Shown one piece after another: positions 47,801 to 58,359 of a DNA stretch of 64,000 nucleotides. Numbering within the stretch: the first letter of the stretch is position 1; each line of letters opens with the position of its first letter. Under the pieces are notes generated by a model. The model did no database searches. It worked only from the letters and a program-made list of their open reading frames with translations, and had not been told where the DNA came from. The position numbers and the translations under genes were made by a program. Source of the stretch: Vitrella brassicaformis. Taxonomy: Eukaryota; Sar; Vitrellaceae. The stretch lies in NCBI GenBank assembly GCA_001179505.1, contig CDMY01000677.1, forward strand, positions 95,159 through 159,158. The letters are read 5' to 3'.

Positions 47801-48722
47801 GGATGGCCGAAAGTGGAGGTCGTCACGTCCACAACTGATGAATGAAGACCAAGGAGAATAAATGCGTGGAGGTCTGATTTTGTGGCATGCGCGTGCAAGG
47901 CTGACTTACTGTTTTGGAATAGCCGGATCCATGTGTGTATCTGGTGTTTGTCGGGCCTGAGGCGGTCGACTCTGTCCCACAGCTGCGCATCGTGCGGGTC
48001 GGGGGCGTGCGCGTCCACTACTGGCGACGGCGGGATGAACACACTCGTGTTGCGGTTGAAGAAGTACTCAACCTGACACCACCCACCACCGACAGATGGA
48101 TGGATGGATGGATGGATGGATGCCTCGTGAGATCTGTCCTCCCATGCACCCACCTGTTCAAGCCGCGTTCTGCAGGAGTATCCGAGCCGTCCTCTCTTAA
48201 CCAGATCTCTCACGGCCGCGAGGAAGGTCCGCTGCTGCTGCCGTCCCCCGACGCTCTCCTGCACCAGCATGTAGTCCACCAGCCGCGTGCAGGCGATCCT
48301 CTGCTCATAGGTGGAGAACACCGCGGGCATGTGAGGCACCGCAACGGCTTGAAGTGTCTACACACAGACACACACAGAGAGAGAGTCGAGATCTGACCAG
48401 ATCTTCAAACGCACTCCGTCCGTCTCATGTGGGGTGCTTGTGAGCTCACCGCGAGGACGCACTCAGCCACGGCATCGCAGTACGCCGAGAGGAAAGCCGC
48501 CCTCTGCTGCGACAGCTCATCAGCCAATCTGGTGAGATGGTGGTAGTGGAGATCCTTGAGGTTGGTGGTGCTCCAGATGGAGTTGCGGAGGCGGTGCGCC
48601 ACGTCCACATGCGGGTGCCCGTCCACAGCTGACGTGAAGCCGCTGATGAGATCATCCGTAAGGCGTGAGCTGTCGTATTCGGTGAGAGGGGAGCGAGGCG
48701 GGATGGGATTGTTGAACTCCAT
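44826..48722 (-). CDS. Non-canonical poly(A)/poly(U) polymerase (TUTase-like) with RGG tail
   Basis: ATG at 48722 (MEFNNPIPPRSPLTEYDSSR). Exons follow: FSTYEQRIACTRLVDYMLVQ, VEYFFNRNTSVFIPP, DKHQIHTWIRLFQ, then the nucleotidyltransferase core GHPGLLYGSAVNGFATRESD-LDVVV (G-S and D-x-D), LTIDISFNHEVVLHNSRLLR (third catalytic Asp), AYAEHDSRAAALGLVVKHWA, GAFSSYSWILLT, the PAP-associated region (LLSLFYEFTVYFAYMFNYYR) and IFQRICMAIEDPLEKD. An acidic insertion (EEETEAREETECEADADTD) lies before the last motif. The C-terminus is RGG/Tyr-rich (SGGGRGGRSGRGRGGGRGR), ending GRRGRGPR at 44826. These enzymes add A or U to RNA 3' ends; nucleotide choice cannot be read with certainty. The RGG tail likely binds RNA. 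It is divergent (135 bp) from the gene at 48858. Confidence 0.82.
48090..48121. repeat. (GGAT)n microsatellite in a nucleotidyltransferase-gene intron
   Basis: About seven GGAT/GGATG units between exons of the minus-strand nucleotidyltransferase gene. Confidence 0.7.
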
Positions 48723-48759
48723 CTCCCTGGGATTGAAGGCACAGATGCGTTGCGGATTC

Positions 48760-48800
48760 GTCAGGGTTTAGGGTTGTGCAGGGTCCAGGGTTCGGAGGGT
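48760..48800. promoter_or_regulatory. Telomere-like GGGTTTAGGGTT in a divergent promoter
   Basis: GGGTTTAGGGTT at ~48765-48776 is followed by two degenerate partners (CAGGGTCCAGGGTTC), between ATGs at 48722 (minus) and 48858 (plus). In plants the same 'telo-box' is a factor-binding site in promoters; function here is inferred. Confidence 0.4.
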
Positions 48801-48857
48801 CTGGGGCGGAAGGGGTGCCTTCGAAGCAATTGGAAGTGGCGGCCCGCCATATTGCCG

Positions 48858-51800
48858 ATGTCTGAAACAGAAAGTGCACGCCCGTCCGCCGACCATCAGG
48901 ATGGCCAGAGGGCAGATCTCTCGAGGCAGCCGAACAACACGTACTTGTCAATGATGCACCTCGCTCGCCGGATCTTGGCGGATGACACTGACGACGAGGA
49001 CAATCGGAGGCTTGCGTGGGAAGTCGCTCGTGGGGATTTTCGCAACGCCATTGAGATCTTTGCGGCTCACGAGTCGCTCGACAACAGCGTGCAGTACGAC
49101 CTGCTGGAAGTGGCGCGCATTGCCGCTCGCGGTCCCCAGGCTGGTGTGGTGCCGACATGCAAGCAACTGCGGCCTCAGCTCGATTACTGGTTTCCCGAGC
49201 GGCCATGGATTTGTGTGTGGGGCGCAGCGGCATCCACCGCGCCATTCATCGTGTTCAAGCAGCGGATGGCGATGAAGATTTTTGTAAGCACCCACAACGA
49301 AACACCGTGTGAGCCTTTACATGCACTCAGCTCCTCCCTTGCGACTGCTTTCAGTGTACCTCGGCTATTGCCGCTGGCAACCCCCCTCCCTGGGACCTTC
49401 CCGCGCTCTCAGATCAGGAGACCGAGCCTTCAACGAGGCCGAGGACTCCCTGCACGGAGCGTGTCGTCGCGGCTTGCATTTCGATGACGATCTTCTGCGG
49501 CAGCTCCTCAGCAAGTGGCTGAGTCTGGTGGCGCCGCTCTTCCCCGACATGGAGACGGCCGTGGGGATGGCCAACAATATCGAATGCTCCTCTTTTCTGA
49601 GCATGAGCCACCCGCTAAGCAAGAGGGGCACCAGGCGCATGGCCTTCCGCGTCAATGACATCATGGATCTCGTCGTGGTCCAGTGGCCCAAGACAGCGGC
49701 CTCCCAGCCGCTCCGCAGCTCTCTCACGGCACCAAGCGGCCTCTCGGAAGTCTTCAAGCCGACGGCAGACCTCCCTAGGCGCCTCACTGTCAGCGGCCTA
49801 TCCATCCGGCTTCAACCGGAGCTTGTCGATCCGCCTGAAATGCTCTCCGCAGAGGCTGCTGCGGAAGCAATGGTGTCGCTTGAAAATCGCAAGGACTCGT
49901 CGTCGTGGAAGAGGGTTGTGCTGCGAGACTTGAGCCGCATGCCTGAGATGGACTATCTGTGTGTGGGGATGTGGAGGCACCGGAAGATCCCCTTTGCATC
50001 GAGCTTGCCGACAGTGGTGATGGAAGCCAAGAGCTCAGTACGTTGCAACGTTGGCACAGACACACAGGGAAGGAGTGCAGTGGTGGACAAACTATCGTCG
50101 CCGTGTGTTGCCCTGTGTGCGTGTGCCTTTGTAGTCGCTGCTGGTGGGGGTGCGCGAGAGGCTCAGAAGCCTTCCTATTGTGGACCCCATCCTCTCTGCA
50201 TCAGTCGATGTCCTCCAGCAAGCCCTCGTCGCCGCTGCCGCAAGCATCAAGGATCGCTTCCCCCCGCCCACCTCTCCCGACGAGCAGCACAGATACATGG
50301 AGCGGGTGATGCACCGCTGGTACGACAACGTCACCCTCGGCAAGACGCCACTGGCCAGTGAGCTTGCAATGTTGGTCGTCGACCAGCCCCTGAGAGCAGA
50401 GAGTCTGTCGATTTCCTCGAAGGGTTGGGTGAGCAGCTTTCGGCTGCCCGAGTGGCGAGGGCTGCGCTTCATATGCATCCGGTTCGCCAAGGGGGTGCTC
50501 GAGGAGCCAGAGGACGAGTCGAGAGACGCTCAGGAGGCGGGAGAGGGAGAAGGTGATGCGCCTGAGGAGCCAACGCTGGAGGACTTCGTCGAGGATGCTC
50601 CGCCGTCGCCACAGCTGCGTCGCACCGAGATGAAGGAGCGGCTGCTGAAGGTCAAGGAGCAGCGAGACAAAAAGAAGAGGCGGCAGGCTCGACAGGAGGC
50701 CAAGCAGAAGACGCCCACGGCGGCCGAGTCGGCTTGTCAACAGAAGAAAGTCGACGCTAGGATGGCGGCTCTCATCAAGGAGGAGGAGGAGGCACAGAAA
50801 AAGGCGGCCGACAAGAAGCCCGACAAGAAGAGGGGCGAGAGCGCCAAGGGGCAGCCCGCCACAGCGGCCAACAGCAGCCAGCCGAGTGCATCTGACCAGC
50901 AGGAGGATCAGCCAGGTCCCAGTGTATCTGTCAGTGACGAGCAGCCTGACGAGGACAGCGACGCCCTCCTGCTGGCGTCGGCCTTTGGCAGGCGGGCTAT
51001 CGACAGCCACAAACAGCCCACCAAGCCCAAAGAGGAGAAGTGCCATGCCCCAAGGCCCGGCCCGCTGCCCAGGCCAGCAAGGCCTCCCGTCCACCCTTCC
51101 CTCCAGCCCACAAGACAGCTACTCTGCCCTCGGCTGACAAGACGGTCGGCCGGCAATCTCCGGCCTCGGCCAAGGGAGGTCGCGATGGGATGTCATTCGC
51201 CGACCAAGCACCGCGTCAACTGCCGATCAGACGCCCACTCCACCTGGTGCACCGCCCCTCTTGTTTAAGCCGGGCCCTCCAGCTCCACGGCTGCCATCAC
51301 CCGAGGAGCTGCGTCAATCAGCAGAGCGTCCATCATTCCATTTCAGTCCCCCTCCGTTTCCCCCGCCCCCTCCACCCCTCCCACCTCCACACAAGCCGGC
51401 AGGCGGCGTCAGTGTATTCCCGCCACTAGCACATGCGCATGAGACCCTGCCGGCCGACATGATGGCACCACAGCGGCCGTAAGCTGACACAAAGAGCGGA
51501 AGGAAGACGCACAGTCATTGTGGTGTGTGCCGTGTTCTCTCAGTGACGTGTTTCCCTCGTTGTCGAGCGTGGATCGTCCATTGTGTCACCGGGGCCCCCC
51601 GCCGCTCGTCTCCTGCCCCAGGTGAGGACGGACAGGCCCCCTTCACACAATACGCGCACTCGTGGGTGGCTTTCTTGGGTCTTCTCAGGTCATCGAAGCC
51701 ATCATTGAGTCAGGATGAGGGTCGTTTCTACCAGTCGGAAGACGCAGCTCATTTGGCGCCATTCTATGAGCAGAGGTACGCGCTGCCAGCACACCAGCAC

Positions 51801-52949
51801 GGCAACCTCTGAGTTTCATCCCCGTCTGTGTCGTATGGTGTCAGCTCTTCGTACGATGTCTTCCCGTCGTCCAGCAGCTACGACTACCACCCCAGTGAGC
51901 CAGCTCCCTCATCACCGACACCACCACCACCACCACCAGCAAGTGCACCAAGTGCCGCTCCTTCTCAGCCACTTGACCAATCGTACGCCACACCCTCACT
52001 CAGACAGGGAAAAGGCAGCTCTATCTCGTTTCCCTTGTCAGCTATGAGTGGGGCTATCCCTTCAGTGGCCCATTCGACGATTCATCGCAATACCACCGCA
52101 CAGAGGCAGAGTACGCACACGCCAATGAGCAGCTAGCTCGTCACCCACCTGCATCGCGTGTCTCGATTGGCAGGCCTTACGAGCCTGAGTGGCCGTCATG
52201 GGCTGACGAGGACATCCCTGACAGTGAGGTGCCGCTCCCGGGTCCCATCTTCGAAGATGAGGAGGTCGACCAGCCGCAGCCGCACTCAGCTGACTCGTAT
52301 GCGGCCGCTGCTGCTGCTGCTGCTACTGGTGGTGGTGGTGCAGATGATAGGTGCGCACACACACATAGACGATGACCGGTGTGGATGGACGGGTTCTGTG
52401 CAGCATGGGTGTGTCGTCCCGTGAGGCTGAGCTGCAGCGGCAGAATGATGAGCTGGCCAGGCAACTAGAGGAGACCCAGCGGAGGTAGGCAAGCGTACTC
52501 ACCTGCCCCGGCCCCCCGCACCTGGTGCAAGTGCCATTCCTTCCTCGCTCAGGTTGGCCGAGTTGAGCGTCCAGCAGCAGCCCCATTCATCCCAGCCGCC
52601 CTCATCCAGCAGCTCGGCTGCCCCTCCACCGCTCCCGTCGCCACCGCAGGTGGCCGGCATTGGTGCCGACGGCGACCTGCCACCGGGCGAGTGTGTGATA
52701 TGTTTCGGGGAGCACGGCGTTGCGTCCATCATGTACGTGCCCTGCAAGCACCTGTGTGTGTGCGGCCACTGCTATGCCGACCGCAGGCGGCGCCACGAGG
52801 CTCGGGTGCGGCGGCACAACGCCCGTGCTGAGAGCGAGGCTGACAAGCGGTCCATCCCCAAGTTCGAGTGTGACATCTGCCGCAAGGAGGTCGACTACGC
52901 CGGGACTCGAGCGGAAGTGCTCCAGTGGATCGGACAGCCATTCACCTAG
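48858..52949 (+). CDS. Large protein with C-terminal RING finger (probable E3 ubiquitin ligase)
   Basis: ATG 48858 (MSETESARPSADHQDGQRAD). The N-terminal region has RRILADDTDDEDNRRLAW, ARGDFRNAIEIFAAHESLD and PQLDYWFPERPWICVWG; after an intron comes GDRAFNEAEDSLHGACRRG, LLRQLLSKWLSLVAPLFPD and MAFRVNDIMDLVVVQWP, then a Lys/Glu coil (KERLLKVKEQRDKKKRRQ). A Pro-rich linker follows, with well-phased small exons (DVFPSLSSVD; RSSKPSLSQDEGRFYQSED; SSYDVFPSSSSYDYHPSE; YEWGYPFSGPFDDSS), a coil (REAELQRQNDELARQLEE) and the RING: CVICFGEHGVASIMYVPC-KHLCVCGHCYA, a 35-residue charged insertion, then CDICRKEV. It stops at 52947-52949. Two weak spots: the exon-2 start near 49340-49430 and the linker at ~51040-51260 need frame changes not explained by clear introns. 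Two adjacent genes remain possible. Confidence 0.6.
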
Positions 52950-53780
52950 ACAGACAGCACTCTGACTGACGAATTGAATGACTTGTGAGGGTTTATGTGG
53001 CGTCATGTAATTGATGATGGTCTGTGTGGTGTTTCGTTTTTTGCTCTCAATGTGTGCCTCTCGCGTGCTCCGCGTGTGGAGCGAGCGAGACGGCGTGTAC
53101 CCTTTTTCCCTTGCCAGGTACTGTATGCTCTTTGTGTGTGCATGGGAGTGTGGAAGGCAGCATGCTCATCTACTACGAGCCGGCCGTGACGTGAAGCACA
53201 TCAGCAACACGCATTGTTGATCACCATGCATGTGCGGACAAACGCTTAAGTCGTCGCCTTCACGAACTCCGCCATCCATTCATCAAGGGCGGGTAGCACA
53301 GATTCTATCGATCCCACCATTCGCAGCGGAGGCACACAGCGGGTTTGAGTCCCGCCCTGTCTTGCTTTGCCCGTTTGTGCTCATGGTTTGTTAATGCTGT
53401 TGTGGTCGCCGGTCCGTACCCGCCCAAGAATCCGCGCATATCGCGATCACGACAGTCACTCAGCCACTCGTCAGGAGCAGAGGGTCATGAATCGCCTCTC
53501 TATGGTCAGTCACAAGCCATCGCCTGTCCTTCCTTCCCTGCCGTGTGCCTTTCGTCCTCTTTGTCCTCGGGCGAGGAGCGCGAGCCGCCTGTCCGTGATA
53601 GGCAGACAGACGGCTGTCGTTCCACCATCGAAGATGAAGAAAGCAACGGCAGGCACGTTTCCCACCGCACCCGGCATGCAACGTCAAAAAACCGTCAGAA
53701 ACAGAGAGAGTGGATACAGCACTCAGTAGCGTCGTCTCAACAGCCGCCGTTCCGTGTGCCATCATCGTACGACACTGTCA
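52950..53780. other. Convergent intergenic interval
   Basis: No exon chain or domain seen on either strand. Open frames of 100-160 aa are Arg/Ser/His-rich with no start context. Confidence 0.5.
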
Positions 53781-54336
53781 TCATCTCCTCTTGCGCTGCT
53801 TCCTCCCCGCAGTGCTATCGGTAGCGTCCACGTTGAGCTCATCATAGATCTTCGCCAGCTCCCCCGTCGGCACAGAGTTGAAGTAGATGATCCTGAGCGA
53901 CCAAACACACGCACGCACCGGTGCACAGAGGACACACCCATAGACAAACGCGCGGCGCGCAGGCATATCTCTCTCACTGCACAGCTCACCCGATGATGAT
54001 GGCGCCGGCAACGATGGCAGCAGTGATGGGCAGGATGAGCAGAGCCTGTCGAGAGAAGTTTTTGATCAAGAAGTCGGCAAGGCGGTTCAGCAGCCCGACA
54101 GAATCGGCTTGGGAGAGGATGAAAGATGACTCAGCTGGCATCAGTGACAGTGGATCTGAGGACAGCGATAGCTGGGACAGCTGGGTGGGCTCCAGTGCTG
54201 TCCTTGGAGGTGCATGGCTGCGAGGTCGGTGCCGGATCAGCTGTGGTGTGCGAACGAAAGCGGGAGGGGAGGCAGCGAAGGACGTAAGGACGCATGCAGC
54301 GATGGATAGCAGCCACAGCATTATTGGGAGGAACAT
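53781..54336 (-). CDS. Small candidate plastid membrane protein with bipartite leader
   Basis: Exons 53990-54336 and 53781-53892 join in phase 2 (…IIIG-IIYFNSVPTGELAKI), 152 aa. The N-terminus is a signal peptide (MLWLLSIAACVLTSFAAS) followed by PPAFVRTPQLIRHRPRSHAP, which is Phe-containing, basic and Ser/Thr/Pro-rich, without acids: the two-part leader expected for complex red-algal-type plastids. The mature part has an amphipathic region (VGLLNRLADFLIKNFSRQ) and one TM (ALLILPITAAIVAGAIIIG), then a short tail rich in Lys/Arg. Plastid import is inferred from the leader and not proved. No photosystem or translocon family is recognised. It is divergent by 88 bp from the gene at 54425, with one AGCTCGCA octamer between. 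Confidence 0.6.
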
Positions 54337-54349
54337 GAGTCAGCGGTTA

Positions 54350-54357
54350 AGCTCGCA
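54350..54357 (-). promoter_or_regulatory. Octamer TGCGAGCT in an 88-bp divergent promoter
   Basis: Reads AAGCTCGCA on the plus strand, between ATGs at 54336 (minus) and 54425 (plus). Confidence 0.45.
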
Positions 54358-54424
54358 GAGGCCCCTCCCGAGCCCCCGTCTCATTCAAGTTCTCCCCCTC
54401 TTCCCCTCCCCCCTTCCCCCCGCA

Positions 54425-57376
54425 ATGGCGGAGAAGGAGCAGTTCAAGGAGCCGGCGAACTTTAAGCCTGGCGATCTTTATTTCTTTGACAAGTCCGTAC
54501 GCGAATGGGTGCATGATGGCACCAGTTGCCTCATCCGTGTGTCCAAATGTGTGTGCAGGGAGACCAACCAGCGTCTGCTGCGTCTGCAGAACGCCGACAA
54601 TGACCGCAGCAAGTCCAAGACGCCACCCAAGTTCACCCTGTCCAACAAGCTGATGAGCGACACCCTCTTCCAACCCATATTGCAGGTGCCCCTCGATTGG
54701 CCACAATATGCATATATCCACACCTTACTTACCTGTGCGTGTTGTGTGTCCAATCGACCCGCGTCTGCAGTATTTTCTCAGTTTCGGCGTCAAGAAGGTC
54801 GGCAGCCTGCCGCCTGTGCTGTCATCTTCGGAACAAGAGGACCTTGCCGGCGTGTCGGATGACGACGGCAGCGGCAACAAGCAGCTGAAGGTCAAGGGAG
54901 CCGATTTGCGTCGGAGCGTGCAGTATCTGCAAAAGAAGATGGAGCAGAGCGAGGAGAAGAGATGGGAGTACTATGAAGCACTCACTGAGCGGCTCAAGGA
55001 GCTCAAGAAGCAGCAGAGAAGGGCCACGCTGGCCGATGAGACGGCCAATGAGTACGCAGTCGTCAGCCAGCTGCTGACCGAGAGGCATGCTGAGCTGCAG
55101 GCGTGTGCCTTCGACTTTGGGATTGAGGTGGTGGGGCGGTGCGTCGTCATCATTGACGCCAGCAAGGATATGGAAGAGTTCCTGACAGACATCAGACAGC
55201 ATCTGAGCCAGGTAGGTAACGAGCGATTCCGAACGTCTCTCTCCCTGCCTCCAGCCACCCAACGATCTGCTGGCTGGTTGCGGTGCAGTTTGTGGAGGAG
55301 GACTTGCAGCTGACGATGTTCAACCTCGTGTTGGTGGGAGATGAGGTCGAGTGGTGGCGTGATGACCTGCCCGATGCTATGGACGAGACGCAGACGCAAT
55401 CCGCCCTCAAGTGGATCAAGACGCGCCTCGCCAAGCCATCCAAGAAGCTGGCGGGCCATGTGGATCTCGTGGAGGCCATCCGACGCGCACTCACCTGGCG
55501 GCCAAGCATCCTCTACCTCGTCTCCCACTTCGCACCAGGCGAGTCTCATCCATCAACCTACTCATCGGCGTCATTCGTCACGTCATTTCTTTGTGTCTGT
55601 TTGCGCGTGCAGGCGCTGCTCGCGATCGGGAGGAGTCTTTGCGACTGATAAGGAACTACTGCGCGTTCGGGCAGCCGGATGGCCAGGACCCACCTGAAAA
55701 AGAAGAGCCCGTGGACGACTCGCCCATCGCCCCTGCACCCCCACCACGCCCCTCGACTGCCAGATCTGCGCAGAGACAGGCCGACGAAGAGACGAAGAGC
55801 ACCAGGTAATAGCGCGCACACAGGAGACAGAGCAGCTGTCTCTCTCTGTGTGTGCACTGGTACACTGACTGCAGGGGCCCGAAACAGCTGGGTGTTCCTG
55901 CATCGAAGCTGGACCAGTCGGATGCGGCTTCAGAGACGAGTGCACCGTCGGCCAAGGGAGACGACTGGGCGTGCGCCCTCAGATACCTGGCCTTCGAGGC
56001 AAAGCTGCGGCAGAGCGACGAAATCTTCTTCGCTGAGCTGGAGAGAGCTGCCATGCCTATCGCCTGGAGCGAAAGCAAGAAGGAAGAGTCCTTCAAGAAA
56101 CACTTTCGGTAGGACCGGGGCTGATCGCATCTCTGTCTGTGTGGCAGTGAAAGGACGGACGCCTTTGGTGTCTGTCAGAATATCTCCCCGTGAGGACATG
56201 TGGCGGTCCGTGGGCGATTGTGTCAAGAAGGTCCAGAAGCTGAGAAGCAAGCTCAAGGCTCTGCAGAGCGCATATAAACTGAGAGACAAACTGCAAGAGG
56301 AAATACCGGTATGTGTGTACAATGCAGAGACATGGGAGACAGACAGACATCCAAAGTGGGTGGCATTGTTGTCTGCAGGAGGTCCGTCAGCAGCTGCACA
56401 CACAACTGGCTATCGAGAAACTCTTCAGATTCGATCAGCAGCAGGTACGTGAACCAACAGATCGTCACAACATCGGGACATGCTGTATTGCCTTTGTCTC
56501 CATGTCTGCTCCAGTGTTATCGTGCAATGGCCCGGCCAGTGACTGCCCCACCTGCAGCAGCCGCCAAACGCGCTCCGCCACAGGCCGAGAAGAAGGCGGC
56601 ACCGCCCAAAGGTATGGGCGCCCGTTTGTTATGTACAATGAATGCCTTTTCATCTCATTTTGTGCAGCGAAACCGGCAGCACTCAAGAAGCAGAAGAGCC
56701 GCGAGTGCCGGGTGTCGGAGGAGGGGGCACCGGAGCCCGCGAAGCCAGTGGAGGAGGCGCCACCTGCCGAGGTGTCAGCCGCCCTGCCTGCCCCTGCTGC
56801 TGCTCCTGCTCCTGCTGCTGCTGCCATCGAGGCACAGGAGCAAGTGAGACCAGTAACTGCGGCAAAACCTGCAAAGGTATATGTTTGACCCACTGACATG
56901 TCCCAACACAAGTCTTTCTGTCTCTTCGTGGCTCGGAACAGAAGCCGCCAAGAGGCGAGCGGCCGGTGACTGCGCCGACGCCGACAGAGGAAGAGCAGCC
57001 GGCCCTGCCCGCGGTTGAGGAGCGGCCTATGTCTCCCACGGCCGTGAGCCACCGCCGGCCCAACCCGTCCACGATCAAGCCGATCAGTCCGTCGTCCACT
57101 CTGTCGCCATCGCACCGCCGCCCATCCAGTGGCACGCCCACCACACGTGACGTAGAGGACGACCGACACGCCGCAATGCAGTACCCCTCGTCAGTGCCCT
57201 CGTCAGCCCCCCAGCCGTCCGAGCGGCCGGAGCGTGTGGCAATGATCCCCATCCTGCCCGTGGACGCTGCGGGGTTGGTTGGCAGCAAAGGGTTCGCTGG
57301 ATCGACCCGACAAGTAAGGGGAGGTGGATGGGGGGGAGGCAGGTCAAATAGACACAAGGAAGAGGAGGATCTGTGA
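54425..57376 (+). CDS. Coiled-coil protein with a von Willebrand A-like domain
   Basis: ATG 54425 (MAEKEQFKEPANFKPGDLYF) begins a ~90-aa N-terminal domain ending PKFTLSNKLMSDTLFQPILQ, then a spliced YFLSFGVKKVGSLPP. A long helix (LRRSVQYLQKKMEQSEEK, ALTERLKELKKQQRRATL) leads to FDFGIEVVGRCVVIIDASKD, IRQHLSQ-FVEEDLQLTMFNLVLV, GDEVEWWRDD and IRRALTWRPSILYLVSHFAPG, which follows the VWA order (hhhhDxSxx ... hhxhxxxG). The metal motif is DASKD rather than DxSxS, so classical MIDAS metal binding is doubtful. Further exons add VKKVQKLRSKLKALQSAYK and a Pro/Ala-rich tail with repeated RPVTAP. The animal proteins VWA3A/B have a similar VWA-plus-coil plan; homology is tentative. It stops near 57374-57376. 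Confidence 0.6.
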
Positions 57377-57826
57377 ATGAAGCCATCTGCCGGCGGACCT
57401 TGCCATGGCCAATATGGCAATCGGTCCGTCGGTGAGGCAAGAACATGGGACAGACACATGGGGGAGGAGACACGGCGGCCACTGAACAATGAGTGGTCTG
57501 TCGCTTTCTCGTCCGCCCTGCATGTCGTGTAGGATTGGTGCATATGTTTGTGTGTGCACATGGCTTGTCATCTGTCTTACTGGTCCTCTCGCAGGAGACG
57601 AGTGGTCAAGAGAGATTAGCCCGAAGACACTGATCGATTGCATTCTCTCAACCGGCCCCGAGTGCACTGTGTGTTTGGTTGTTCCATGAATGTCTGTACC
57701 ATACAATGTCATGTGTGGACACTGACATGTTTGGGTGCAATGCATTGCTACCTACGGGGTCTGTTCGTGTCTTGTTTCATATCTCGTAAGTTAATCCGTT
57801 CCGACCGGGCCTTTCGCAAGTGTCTT

Positions 57827-58018
57827 GCGGACAGGCTAGCGCTTTCCATTCCAGATGCCTTGTGCTGGGGTGGAACATGGTGGAGACGAGTACTGGGCAA
57901 AGAGGACGCGAGGCGGGATCGAACCCGCATTGTGTCGACGCGATTGCAACTGTGCTACTCGCCCATGACGCCGGCGGGTGGTCCACTTGGTGACACGGAG
58001 CGACGGCATGTATTTTGC
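57827..58018 (-). repeat. ~191-bp repeat, copy 1, with tRNA-like core
   Basis: Starts GCGGACAGGCTAGCGC and ends GCATGTATTTTGC; about 85-90% identical by eye to copy 2. On the minus strand 57906-57964 reads as a 59-nt tRNA-like unit: 5' GGGCGAG, TAGCACAGTTG (A-box/D-arm-like), and GCGGGTTCGATCCCGC (T-arm/B-box-like), closing with CTCGCGT. An anticodon arm is missing. Confidence 0.7.
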
Positions 58019-58077
58019 CTTGATTTCGGGTACTTTCGGGACTGCCTGGTTTGCTGGGAAGCACGCGCTTCGGTGCC

Positions 58078-58268
58078 GCGGACAGGCTAGCGCTTTCCAC
58101 TTCAGATGCCTTATGCTGAGGGAGAACACAGTGGAGAGGGGTAGCGGGTAAAGAGGAGGCGAGGCGGGATCGAACCCGCATTGTGTCGACGCGATTGCAA
58201 CTGTGCTGCTCGCCCATGACGCCACGGGTGGACCAGTTGGTGAGACGGAGCGACGGCATGTATTTTGC
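58078..58268 (-). repeat. ~191-bp repeat, copy 2, with tRNA-like core
   Basis: Direct repeat of copy 1 with a 59-bp spacer. The core at 58157-58215 (minus) has the better acceptor-like stem: GGGCGAG pairs with CTCGCCT (six Watson-Crick pairs and one G-T). The T-arm GCGGG/CCCGC is preserved with a 6-nt TTCGAT loop. The copy ends 91 bp before the next gene's ATG. Confidence 0.7.
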
Positions 58269-58359
58269 TTCACTCGTCCAGCGCTAAGCTTCGGCCCCAC
58301 ACACCGCGATCTTCAGTTTTTTCCCTCTCCCTCCCCACCCCGAACTGAGAGGTTTTGTC

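Larger units (their letters stand above)
57377..58359. other. Intergenic interval holding a duplicated tRNA-like repeat
   Basis: No coding exon supported. Dominated by two ~191-bp copies (57827-58018, 58078-58268). The long minus-strand open frame across both copies is a product of the repeat. Confidence 0.6.

Noticed and set aside
57906-58215. Two functional tRNA genes on the minus strand
   Set aside because: The unit is 59 nt, lacks an anticodon arm and has a 6-nt T-loop, so it cannot be a standard tRNA; kept as tRNA-like repeats.
57777-58300. Minus-strand open frame of ~155-160 aa
   Set aside because: It spans both copies of the tRNA-like repeat, and its internal sequence repetition is just the DNA repeat translated.
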